From Oryzias latipes (taxonomy: Eukaryota; Chordata; Actinopteri; Beloniformes; Adrianichthyidae): a stretch of 64,000 nt of DNA. The DNA lies in the NCBI RefSeq assembly GCF_002234675.1, contig NC_019867.2, forward strand, positions 18,632,184-18,696,183, given 5' to 3'. This document shows positions 53,286 through 64,000 of this stretch, piece after piece. The translations under genes were made by a program, and so were the position numbers. The notes below the pieces were generated by a model. That model searched no databases and was not told the DNA's origin. It saw only the letters and a list, made by a program, of their open reading frames with translations. Each line of letters begins with the position of its first letter. Position 1 is the first letter of the stretch.

Positions 53286-53504
53286 GGGATTGCTTTGAAA
53301 TTTTTTAGTACCTGACCTCTCGCCCTCAGTGGATGAGTTATTACCATTCATAAAAGCTGTTGAGAAGAAAGCATTTTGGCCTTGTAGTATGAAATTTAAG
53401 TTTTTTTTCTGGGATTATGTTTGGCAGAGATGCTAAGAAGACAAAACAAGTAATGGGTTAGTCATATCAACTCCTTGGCTCTGATGATAGCCTTGATTTT
53501 TAAC

Positions 53505-53640
53505 TCTATCCATCGTTTAAACCGGCTATTCCCATTTGAGGTCATGGGGTTGCTGGAGCCAATAGCTACTCAATGAACGTTTGCCAGCCCATAACAGGGC
53601 AACACAGAGACAAATACACACGCTTCCTTTCCTCAATTTT
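53505..53640 (-). repeat. SINE tail fragment, minus orientation
   Basis: On the minus strand: TGTGTTGCCCTGTTATGGGC, TGGCTCCAGCAACCCCATG and GGGAATAGCCGGTTTAAACGATGG. These are the last parts of the SINE family seen at 33994-34376. Confidence 0.55.
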
Positions 53641-54180
53641 GGAAATTCATATTAGTATCCTCTTAAGAATCAAGCTAATATTTTTGAGCTAATCCTCTAC
53701 ACACGTAGTCACAGGGCCCTGGTGAAGCAGAATTAACTTCTGTGAAATGTGATGTCCATGCATGAGGACGCTAGGTCCTCATGTCTTTGAGGGACATCAA
53801 ACAAACAAACAGACAAAAAAAATAATATAAAGTACTTGTGCTGAAAGATTATATCTTTAAATGATACTAATAGTAAATACTGATGGGTTTATAAAATACC
53901 AAACATAAACAACAAAAAAATTCATAAACACCGTCTTGCATTTTTGTACAACATAGCATAATTTGCAAGACACAGCAAGGGTTTGGGTCTGAATTTTGGG
54001 CTTCAATTGTCCAAGTGCAGAGTTAAAAAATGTAGTGAAGTTTACTGGGGTCTAGTAATATTGAAAAGTAACATTGAAAAGCTAAAAAAAAAAGCCTGAG
54101 GTTCTTTGACCATTTGTCTAACAAATGTTGCTAATGTTTTTATACATGTTTTTTTATTATTTAAATGATTAACTTTAGAG
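53641..54180. other. Intergenic, AT-rich
   Basis: No gene or recognised repeat. Confidence 0.4.
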
Positions 54181-54330
54181 TAATATAATAATATAATATA
54201 TAAATATATATAATATAAATACATACATACATATATACATAATATATAATATATAGTTACATAATACATATACACACATAATATATAGTTATATAATGCA
54301 TATAGATACATATAATGTAAAGTATGTTTG
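54181..54330. repeat. AT-rich cryptically simple sequence
   Basis: Imperfect ATATAATATA and ATACATAC words leading into the 4-bp repeat that follows. Confidence 0.7.
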
Positions 54331-54434
54331 TATGTATGTATGTATGTATGTATGTATGTATGTATGTATGTATGTATGTATGTATGTATGTATGTATGTA
54401 TGTATGTATGTATGTATGTATGTATGTATGTATG
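54331..54434 (+). repeat. (TATG)26 microsatellite
   Basis: Twenty-six uninterrupted 4-bp units over 104 bases. All frames through it are open on the minus strand (Tyr-Ile-His-Thr repeats), an artefact of the repeat. Confidence 0.97.
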
Positions 54435-54479
54435 CACGTGGGAAGTGAGGAAGTGAGGGGATGAGTTGACCCAAAGCAA

Positions 54480-54609
54480 TGACGTAATTGTGAAGCGAGC
54501 GTTGGGCAGGAAACAACAATTCCCAAGATGCACTACAAATTACCGTTGCCTCTGGACTGGACGGGGGAAGGGAAGCTGAGATTGGAGGGAGAAACAATCA
54601 GAAACTGAG
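54480..54609 (+). promoter_or_regulatory. elmod3 promoter and probable non-coding first exon
   Basis: TGACGTAA (54480-54487) is a CRE. CAATTCCCAAGATGCACTAC (54517-54536) fits the ZNF143/Staf motif (TCCCA, two bases, ATGCA, then CTRC) found at many vertebrate housekeeping promoters. GC content then rises, and CAGAAACTGAG-GTACTT offers a splice donor at 54609/54610, suitable for a 5' non-coding exon joined to the exon that holds the ATG at 56463. The exon limits are inferred. Confidence 0.5.
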
Positions 54610-56462
54610 GTACTTTTTAACGGCTCCTATTACATAATATAATTCGACATACAATTGCCCGAGGTTTTTGTAGCATAGAGATTTAATTGCCCTGACTAGA
54701 GCGTGTTTATAAGGACCTTGCATCCAGATTTACCTCTGATTATCTCCGTTACAGTTCAATAAAGCTGCAGCTAGTTAGCCTGGCAACTGCCTTTCTTTTC
54801 TTAGCTGACGTAATTGGGTCTTTACTGTTTAAATGCATGTCGTATTTTTATAAAAAAAATATTGTTGACGTTGATGCATGTTTTTTGGCTAAGTTGCACA
54901 CTAATCACGGAGCTGTCGCGTTCTGACTTTTAAATTAAAGCTGTAGCTGCGTCTTTGTGCCAGTGGAGCTGCTAGTAGTTGACGTATTGCTAACTCGTCG
55001 GTTGCTAGAGATACTGGTTGCTAGCTGACAGCAGGCAGGCTGCTGCTAAAGCTGTCATCGCAGCCATAAGTTTCTGTTAGCAGCTGTCATTGAAAAATAC
55101 GTTTTTATGCGGAAGTTTATTCTGCGTTTGATCTATCTATGTGTCATGTTTAGAACACGAACTCAGCATGTCTTCAGTCAGATATAGACGTGGAAAAGAA
55201 AGTATACACTGCCCGAGTCACTCAAAGTAACGACTGATGTGAACAGCACACAGATCACTTTTGAATGATTTACTTTAAAAGAAGTAGAGTTCTTGTAGTA
55301 TTTTGAGAAAAAAATTACGAATCTTTTTAGTTCAACATTTTTGTCACGTTGTCAAGAAATCTTCAGTGCCTCCAGAAATTAAACTAATGTCAGGAAGGAC
55401 ATACACAATTTCCAGTATTTTACCCAGGACGCCATGTGGTTTATACACAAGAAAGTACGTAATTACGATAGGTTAAACAACAAAATACTACGGTAATACT
55501 GAAGTTATATACTTAAGTACAAGTTTTTTTTAGTACCAGAAAAAAGTATTAAATATTTTTAAATCTCCCTATCTTTGATTTAGAACTAAAACATGATCTT
55601 TAAAAGCTAATGACATTTTTCAAGTATTTTGTTTGTCTTAAAACCCCTAATGAAAAGTCACTATTAACATTGCCTAAACTTGCTCATAATTTTTGTTTTT
55701 ATTTTTTGCAACATTGAATCTACATGTTAAGATATTTTTGATTAAAAGCAATGCATAATAACTCATTTCTTCTTCTTTTTGGATTCTGTGATCATCTTCT
55801 CAAGATAGAAAGAAGAGCTATCTCTATGACCCGCATCCCTCAAGACGTCTTTAGTTCTCTCTGCGGACATTTGTTGGCGCATCGAGGAAAGCTAAAGACA
55901 GTCGTGAGCACCACTTTGGTTTGAGGAAATTCATCTGCCTCTGTATTGGTACTTCTTGGTGAATGCTGGATTTGTCTTGACTGCCAAAGTAATGAAGTGT
56001 CTTGGACAGGGCGAGCCCAGCCCCGAGAAGCAATGTCCCTATGCAGCGTCTGTGTACCTTTGGTGGGGTTGAGGAGGGTGGTTGATCTGTGGAGAAGAGG
56101 AAGGAGGCAGGTTTCCAGGAAACTGGCATATTGATGGATAGAAATTTCCTCAACTGAGCTATTGTAGATTGATGCCTGCGCATTCCACAGCCCTACAGAG
56201 CAAGAGAGGGGAAAAAAGCAAGGCTGCCACAATAAAAAAGAAACTTGCATTCTAATTTCCAACAAAGGAACCAAAAGAATGATGTGCACAACACAAATGT
56301 CATCATCAGGACTATGAAACCTGTAGACTGACTGTGGACATGGAGATCTGTGTTTGAGGGGACAATTGTGCACTATAGAAACCATGGTGTTGGCTTCATA
56401 GCCTAAGAGACTTTTAAAGGCCAGAATCAAGACCATTTCAACAGCCAACAAAGTCTAATGCA
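54610..56462 (+). other. Probable first intron and leader of elmod3
   Basis: Unique sequence. In frame with the elmod3 ATG there is a TAA 15 codons upstream and no ATG between, so 56463 is the first usable start. A candidate acceptor is TTGGCTTCATAG at about 56401. A long open frame on the minus strand (56451-55840, 203 codons) has no recognised domain and is discussed separately. Confidence 0.4.
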
Positions 56463-59400
56463 ATGGAAGAAGACATCAGTGTCACATCCCACACTGAGGT
56501 AAGGGTTTTTATATGTTCAAATCCTTGCATTAATCCCATTCTGGTGTTTGGATTTGCTGTAATTTAACACCATTAGGTCAGGGAGTAACACCTGTCAAGT
56601 TTGCCAACAAAACAGGTTTTTTTTCCCCCTCTTCCTGCTTCATGTTGGTCAATTAAGAGCTTATGTGTTAAGAATGGTATGCCACATAGGTTTAACTGGA
56701 GAACTGAGGTCAAGTGTTCATTTTGGCATCAGCTGTAATCTCTGATCTTGCTTTCTTGGCGCGTCGCTCTGGTGGCAGTTGATAGGGTATTTCCCAATCC
56801 TTTTCTTTGTTTTGAAGTCATAACCTGTTTTCTATTTTAGTGCACATACACTCTGTCCATTTGCAGTGTCACTCAGTGTGATAAAAAGGCCCATTTTTGG
56901 AAATGAACTCGTAACCCTGGCTTTTGGGGGGGAATATTTTTCCTGCAAAGAAGGTGCTAAGTGATATGTTTTGTAAGGGACTTTCTTTGGTTTGTTACAC
57001 GTATGCTCTACACCTATTTTGCCACACAGTACTTGTTCATATGATGTACATTTAAACAAAATAATAAAACACATCTGTTGGTGTTTGTTGCTAGGGTCTG
57101 AATGGTTTGTCACATGAACATATACCTTTAGAGATCACCAATGGATGCTCCAACCATAAACCTGTAAGACAAAAAAACTCTTAATTTATCAAATTTTAGT
57201 GGTCCTTGATTTTATACATTTTTTTTGTGTTGCATTCTTTTTCTATGAATTTTCTTTTCTGCATTTTACAGGTCATGAATGGAGTAGTTAAAGGTTGTAA
57301 TGGAGGTCTCACTAATGGGAATGCACCTCTTGGATCCCTGCCGGTATGTTAACCTTTTCATTTATTTTTATTTTTTTTAGTTTTTCTGCTTTCTATAATT
57401 TACAAAAGTGGGCTCTTTTTTATGTACAGATATCTGCACTGAAGCAGAACGGTCTTCTACAGGCATTGACAGAAGGAGGCAATCAGTCCAGCCTTACAGG
57501 TAAACCTGTCTGCCATATTTTCTTCCACCAGAATTTGCATTTGTTTGAAATTTCCTCCGTTAATAAAGAAAAGGCTCTGTGTGGCACCTTTATGCATTGT
57601 GCTTTACTTGTAAAGAAAGTAATAACAGAATAAACTGAGACAGAGTCTTCTTCCTTATTTAATGTCAAAGTAAAAGACAAGGGTGTGTGTTTTTAGAGGC
57701 AGGACTCTTCAGTTAGTTTGTTATTTTTACCTAGTTTGTCATTTCCTTTACAGAGGAAAGGGAAAATGTGGAATTGGAGAAGGCCAGGCAGGAGTGGGAC
57801 GCCCTGGAAAACATCCTACCAGGTCTAATTCCTCTTGTTTAACTTTCGATTTGCACATCGTTTTGAAATGCTCAATTAGAAACATTTCATTCATTTTGGG
57901 GAAAAAGAGATTTCCGAGATGCAGTTAATAGATATCATGACAAAAGGTGTCACACTTCAGTGGTTTGTTTGAATTTTAAGGAGTTTAGTCAACAGAATAC
58001 CTTGACTTTGTCACCGTTGTCTGCTTCTCTGGAACTTTTCTATGACTGATGGTGCACAGCTCTTTGGAGTCACATCTGCTCAAGTGTGACCATCATGGAA
58101 AGCTATTTGGAGATCAAACGACAAATAAAAACCTATGATTTTTCTGCTAATTGTAATCTTAGAAATGTACTTTTTTGGAAACAGATCCTGGGGATTGGTT
58201 TGCTTTCAAAGTAGAACATTTTCTTTTATCATTTTGTATATTCTTCTTCTTCTTCCTTGTAGCTATGAAATTCATTTCAAGCCTTTGCTAGAAAGTTTTA
58301 ATTTAAAAAATTGTTTTGTCCCAACAGCCATAACAGAGGACTCCACCCCAACTCCACTCATCTCCTTTAATGAAGCCTTGCAGTACTTCCAAACTACAGA
58401 TCTTGGAGACTTGCTGGTACGAAATTCAGAAACAGTCAATTAAAACAATAAATAAGTGACATGAAGCCAAATATCTGCATACTATTTTATAATAAACAAC
58501 AGAGAACATGTCCTTCACTTGGAGTGGTGTTTGGTGGCTAAAAGCTAGACTAGCATGTATTTAATCATTTGTTTTAATGCAAATATTAGATTACGTCGGG
58601 ATTTGTTAGGAGGATCATTGATCCTGAATAACTTAACTCTTAAGGACCCTCGGTGACATCAGTGTAACAGAAAAACATCAGAAATGTGTTTTTATGCTCC
58701 ACTAGTTTTGTGGTACATCCCAACTAATTTTCCATTTAAAGGGAAACGGGTCTGGGTTTTTATCGGTTATAAGGGGAACTAAATTTTGTTTTGTTTTTTT
58801 TATCTCCATCTGTAGAAGAACATTCAGCCAACTATTCGCAGGACTGGTCTGGCTGCAATCACACATTTTCTTTTTGGATCTCCAAGACTGCATAAGGATC
58901 TCGTGGAGGAGAGAGATCTCGTCTTTGCCATCGCACAGTGTGAGTTTGTGTGTGTTTTTAAAAAGTCATCAGGTTTATATTCTTTAGTTGACTATCAAAC
59001 AACGAAAGTTTCTTTTTTAACACATTATTGTGGGTTTGTGTGTTGTTTTTTCTTTTTTATTTCAGGCCCTGTGGATAACAGCCAACCAGTTCACATGCGA
59101 GTCCTGCAGACTATTTATAAACGGCTGATTGGCAGCAGGCTGGACTGTCCTCGCTTTGGTCCACACTGGGAGAACATTGGCTTTCAGGGTGAGAAACATG
59201 CAGCCTTTTGGTTCAAATGAAAAAATATGTCTATAGGTGAACATACAGCCTGTCATTGTCTAGAAAACCTGACAAGCTTTTGTTGCACACATTCATTGTG
59301 TTGGTTTGTGTAATGCAGGCACTGACCCAGCCACTGACCTACGCGGCACTGGTTTCCTTGGACTAATGCACACTCTCTACTTTGTGATGGATCCAGAGAC

Positions 59401-60925
59401 TCTGCCACTGGCTAAAGATATTTTCAGATTATCACAGCACCCCACACAGGTACAGCTAAGTCAGTTTACTCCTCATATCTGTGCTTTACTAAGCTATCAT
59501 TTTGTTTGCGCATCATTTTTTGTGTGTTGATTTACTCTGTTTTAGAACTTCCCATTCAGTGTGATGTCAATCAACATGACCCGCATTGCTTTGCAAGTGC
59601 TAAGGGAGGAAGCCCTGACAAAGTGAGGCTCTCCTCTTGTTTCAGAATCACATTTTTCTTGACTGAGAATGTCTTGACTTGCTGGGATTTTAGCCCACAA
59701 CATCAAAGTCCTGTCGTTGCTTTTTCCAGGGAGTGCAATCGCCGTCAGCAAGTGGTTGGCGTGCTGAATGAGTTTTACGTTGCCACGTACCTGTATGTAT
59801 ACCAGCTGTGGAAGAGCCAACAGAAGACCATTGCTGACTCTGGCTTTGTACTAAGAGGTAAAAGTGATTACATCCTGTCAAATATCAACAGAAATTCAAG
59901 AAATAGCATTATATTTATGATAAAACATTCATACACTGTAGATAAGTAAAAGAAATTCAATACAACAACAATTCAATACAACACTTCAATACACACAAGT
60001 ACAGTTCAATACACACAAGTCAAAGAAAATGTAAAAATGTAGGGCAATTAGTTTTATTTAAAATAAAATATATATTATATGACATATTTTAATTATCTAA
60101 TTTCTAATTGTTTAAACATCATCTTTAAGAATAGGTAGTATTTTATTATTTTGTTAAATTACGCCAGGCTTAGTATAAAGCAACTGAATGTATTTTTCTT
60201 CATTGTTACTTGCCTTTTAGCTTATTTTAAAAATGAGATTTTTTCCTCCCCAAAATGTTTTGTTTTTTGTTTTGTAATGCATAAATCATTTATTAAGACA
60301 AAACAAAACCATGACCCAAAAACCAAGGTTTGAACCGAAATGTGGGGAAAATGAATCATTGCATTCCTACTGCCAACAAACATGAAACATATTCGACGGA
60401 AAAAAAGTAAAATTCTATACAGAAAATCCAATAAAAAATTGAGTCAACTAAATAAATGGGAGGACCTGCTAGAAAAAATCTAAAAATACAACACTGCAAA
60501 GCTGAGACTTTTTTTCTGTATAAAAATTAATTTGTAAGATTAAATTTTTGTTCTAAAAATTCAGAAGATGCAGTCATCAATTTTTAACATGTGAAACTCT
60601 TTTATTCAAAGAGCCACTGCCCAGACTGCAATAAAACAAAAACAAGCTGTGAACCTCATGGAGTCCCGTGTTTTAACCCACAGAGGTGGAGCTGTTTGCC
60701 AAAAAGAACCCCAAGCAGATACTGCGCCGACTAGAGTTCTTCCTGAAGGAGAAGCGAGGGGGCGAACTCCCTCGGGGAGCATCACCTGACCCTCAGGCCC
60801 GCCAGCCATCTCCCATCCTGGGGGCCAGATTAGGGGCGGGACAAGGAAGCAAAGCAAAGGAGATGCATTTCACAGGCGTGTGTGATCTACAAGCAGACAT
60901 GGAGGGAGAAGCTAGACTCATCTAG
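56463..60925 (+). CDS. elmod3: ELMO domain-containing protein 3
   Basis: Twelve coding exons join in phase to 409 aa: 56463-56498, 57095-57163, 57272-57343, 57430-57499, 57754-57822, 58328-58416, 58816-58939, 59066-59188, 59319-59449, 59546-59622, 59730-59857, 60684-60925. Human ELMOD3 is about 381 aa; the fish N-terminus is longer and low in order ([23 protein letters not shown]). ELMOD proteins are GAPs for ARL/ARF-family GTPases; ELMOD3 acts on ARL2 and is linked to hearing through hair-cell actin. Seen: the vertebrate ELMOD3 string [38 protein letters not shown]; the ELMO signature [20 protein letters not shown] with the presumed catalytic Arg226; [18 protein letters not shown]; and an end LTFTG-like [10 protein letters not shown] with final LI, as in human. 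No breaks. Confidence 0.95.
59858..60683. other. elmod3 last intron
   Basis: AT-rich intron with direct repeats of AATTCAATACAACA and AGTACAGTTCAATACACAC near 59955-60025. Nothing else. Confidence 0.5.
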
Positions 60926-63900
60926 GCTAGACCTTGTGTGTATGTCTGTGTATGTGGGTGGGTGTGTGTGAGCTATCCTGTCTATATCTATTACTGTATG
61001 TGTGAAAGGCTTACTCAGAGCTACAAGAAGAGCCCACCAGTCCCTGTCAAGGGTCTGCTATTGTAACCTATTCAAACACTTCTACTCCTTCCACTGATGC
61101 TGGGGAGCTGCACTTTGATCTGACTAAGCTTGGGGATCTTTCAGAATGATTTTTTTTCCCCTATAACTTATTTTAAAATCTACGGACATGGAATAGTCAT
61201 ATATACATATATATATATGTGTAAAGGGTCTTTAATGAAAGATGTCACAAACACCTTTTGAGTGAATATTTGCACTTTTCTGTAGATTTAGGAGCCAAAT
61301 CAAAAGCTGCCAAATTCTCATTGAGCTCTACACGTCTTGAAGCCCCAAAATGTATACATTATACTTCAAAAACAAAAAAAACACATAGCAACAATATGTT
61401 TAAACTTTAGGGAAGCATGGCAAAGAGTAGCTTTTTTTTGGTAAAGGCTTGAGAGGGGCACTGTCAGAGAGAGTTTACCCCAGTGATGATGTCATCAAAG
61501 GAAGGTTGGCAGCTCAGAATGGAGCTTTGCATGGCTGAACTGAACCCCTTCAGAGTTCAGGATTTTCAAAATGGTTTTCTGTGTCCCAACAGTGCTGCTC
61601 AGCTGCAAACAGTGAAAGAGCAGCATCAGTGGGGATATAGATGCATGCTCTCTGAAGGTGGTGAGTTTCTAAGTTGTGTTGGTGAAATATTTTAGAGTCA
61701 AACACAAAAAATCCTAAGCCAACTACAGCTTATTTACGAGTTGAGATCCAATATTTACAAGAGAATTATAAGAGTAATATACAGAAGTGGAAATGCACAA
61801 TAACATAGTTATTTGTTTGGAAGTCCTCTTTCTTCCACCGTCTGGTAGAATTGGCTTAAAAGGTAAAATACTGAGGGAAAAATGCCCTTTTTTTTTTTTT
61901 AGGGGAACTGTCTGTTAAGTCACCACCTCTCAGTTGATGCCGTCACATTGATGGCTCAGCGGCAGACGCGATTTTCAAGTGACCCATCGTACGGTAACGT
62001 TGCAGCTAAAGCAAAAGTTTCCGAAGAGTGCGTCTGCTTGGCTCGGTCGCAGCTGAAGCCAAAGGTCCTCTATAAGCTTTCTCTACATTCCGTTACAAAG
62101 CATGTGATTGTAATTTTTTTTATTATTATTTTATAAAGGGTTAACAAATTGATTCCAATGTGTGTGTGTGTGTGTGGGGGGGGGGGGGGGTGATGGTGTT
62201 AAACAATTGAGCTGTACCTACTGAAGGGTGCCTCTCCAAGAAGACATAGGAGATGTATGGTTGTATGCAATCCCTGCTCTTTCTCTATGATAATCAAAAC
62301 ACTAGTGCTGCGAGGTGATACCATTTTTTTTTTCTAACTTCAGGGTTTGTGCACTTGTGCAAGCGAATGTGATTGCGTATGTGTGTGAGTCACACCACAG
62401 AAACCGACTACAGATGGGGTGCTTTCTTTTGCACAATAAAAGCCAGCTTTACTAAGTACTTGATCCCTCTTCCTACAGATGGTACTCTAGTCATTTTCAA
62501 AATGGTACGCAAAGACCATATCTTAAACAAAACAAAGTTGTGTTTGTTTGTTTTCAAAGCCCTGTGTCAGTTATGGATCAAGCTGTCATGGCTAACATTT
62601 GAAGGACTCTGAGATGGGTAGAGCTTCTCAGCAAAGCTGGTTTGTCCTTTGTGCTCACATGAAAACGTCCCCCATCACTGTAGTCTCATCTGTAGCATGT
62701 TCAGGTAGCACTAGTACTGTAGCATCTATAGCCTCCTCCTCCGTGTAAAGCTTGTTGATGTCACGTCTCAGTTACAGTCTGTAGTGTCGATGAAAAGTGC
62801 AACCTGTTACTAATATAGCACATACGTTTCAGTTGTCTTTGTAACAAATCCAAGTGGTACGGTGAGAGCTTTGGAGAGAGATGTGGACGATACCCGACAC
62901 AACGTTTTCTTGAGGTGGCGGAAATGAATTTGGTGCCTGCACAAAGTGGAGTCCCGAAGGGTTGAGCGCTGGTTTATTTTGGTGACAGACATTCTGGATT
63001 TGAAGCAATGCAACATGTCGTGTTGATGCAAAGGACCCATCCCAGTCTGTGAATTTGCTTAGCACGTCCACATTTGAATCTGAGTTCACGGAACTCCTTT
63101 TTTCATCCTTATCACCATCATGACACTCCCTCCACCCTGCATATGACCTGAAGTAGTCTTGTCAGGTGTTTGTGAGTGTTTTTGTTTTTTTTAAGTGGTT
63201 AGGAAAGTTTGCACTGTTGTGGATATGTGTGTGTGCGTGTGAGGTGCACTAGAGGAAACAGGCCATCTTCGACAGCCATATTGTAACGTTCATTATCACC
63301 CAGTTCATTGATGACATTGCTGTGGGATGTCCAGGGCCATCAAATTCCCCTTCCCGCTCGAAAACTAAATTGCACCATTAATATGATCTCATATTTAGTT
63401 TTTATTCAATTTTAAACAGAGGAGCAGTACGGTGTATGTAAATCAGGAAGTTTGTATATAGAGAAATAATGATTGTAATTGTATGATTGTCTGTAGGGCA
63501 TTATACTGAAGAAACATTGCTTACCTCAAGACTTAAGACAAATCCTCCCTTTCTCCTGTTTGTTTAGCCTCTCAAGTCAGACTTTTTTTTGTTTTGTTTT
63601 CTTGACTTTAGGCCTTTTTTGTCACACTAACTGAACTTGCATCATATACATCCACTACCTAAAGCGCAGTTAACAGCAGCCTAAAAGCAAAGCTGGTTCA
63701 TTGCTAGTGCGTTCGTCTCAACGACACCATACAGACCCACAGGCTCTGATGCGGACATAAACCAAAATCCTTCAAATGAACTCCGATTGGCTGACGTTTG
63801 TTGACACAAGCTGGCTTTTCGTGGCTTCAGTGGTCGTATATACAATATACTTTTGCTGTGATTAAATGTTTTGCTGTCAGGAATCCACACAGAACCCCAT

Positions 63901-64000
63901 CCTGTCTTTATAGCACAGTCACATATACTGTATGTTCGTAAAGATTATTTGGCTCAACAGGCAAGCATATTGCTGTGTATTCTTGACCTTTGCGTATATA
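60926..64000 (+). other. elmod3 3' UTR and downstream sequence to the window end
   Basis: About 3 kb without a recognised gene. AATAAA at 62435-62440 (GCACAATAAAAGCC) is the only good plus-strand poly(A) signal noticed and would give a 1.5-kb 3' UTR. Contains ATATATACATATATATATAT near 61199-61219. After 62600 the sequence is unique and of balanced composition on both strands, and may be further UTR or the flank of a gene outside the window. Confidence 0.4.
62157..62190 (+). repeat. (TG)n followed by 15 G
   Basis: A TG run ends in G15 at 62176-62190, the same architecture as at 11021-11050. Confidence 0.85.

Noticed and set aside
54042-54597. Long minus-strand frames with Tyr-Ile-His-Thr repeats
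   Set aside because: They are translations of the (TATG)26 microsatellite in different frames; no protein-like sequence surrounds the repeat.

Overview
The window is animal nuclear DNA from a teleost fish, probably a spiny-rayed (percomorph) species. It is AT-rich, its genes are split by GT-AG introns, it is littered with DNA-transposon fragments (hAT, PIF/Harbinger, Tc1) and tRNA-derived SINEs of kinds common in fish, and the proteins match vertebrate families along their whole length. The species cannot be fixed from sequence alone.

Five protein-coding genes can be rebuilt exon by exon. (1) bag4, minus strand, 1688-4171, 5 coding exons, 385 aa, an Hsp70 co-chaperone. (2) lsm1, plus strand, 4892-6502, 4 exons, 133 aa, a subunit of the LSm1-7 mRNA-decay ring. 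These two are head to head with about 720 bp between their start codons. (3) A G protein-coupled receptor kinase of the GRK4/5/6 group (named grk5l here), plus strand, 12020-42311, 16 exons, 584 aa, with a 19.6-kb first intron. (4) star, plus strand, 47818-49340, 7 exons, 285 aa, the mitochondrial cholesterol-transfer protein of steroidogenesis. (5) elmod3, plus strand, 56463-60925, 12 coding exons, 409 aa, an ELMO-domain GAP-type protein. All introns joined in phase and all five frames run to a stop, so the models are internally consistent.

STAR, LSM1 and BAG4 are also neighbours on human 8p11 next to FGFR1, but that human region has no GRK. The human GRK4, GRK5 and GRK6 genes lie near FGFR3, FGFR2 and FGFR4, and GRK5 lies close to BAG3. 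The kinase here therefore looks like the fourth two-round (2R) duplicate, the FGFR1-linked one, kept in fish and lost in mammals. This is the most interesting gene-level inference in the window.

Between and inside the genes lie: a dead hAT transposase (251-994, minus); a 1,230-bp Harbinger element with both ends, a 3-bp target duplication, a broken Myb-like gene and a transposase stub (7762-8991); an 883-bp hAT-type element with a perfect 8-bp duplication (20527-21409); two copies of another hAT-like element in the same intron; a dispersed four-copy repeat that still shows traces of a small conserved reading frame; a decayed Tc1 transposase; a LINE tail; several SINEs; and simple repeats, including 26 units of a 4-bp repeat just upstream of the likely elmod3 promoter. 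The candidate regulatory sites are a palindromic pair of ETS sites around a TATA box in front of lsm1, a CRE plus ZNF143-type site in front of elmod3, SF-1-like sites plus a TATA-like box in front of star, and several non-repetitive blocks in intron 1 of the kinase gene. No RNA gene, CRISPR array or prokaryotic-type system is visible.
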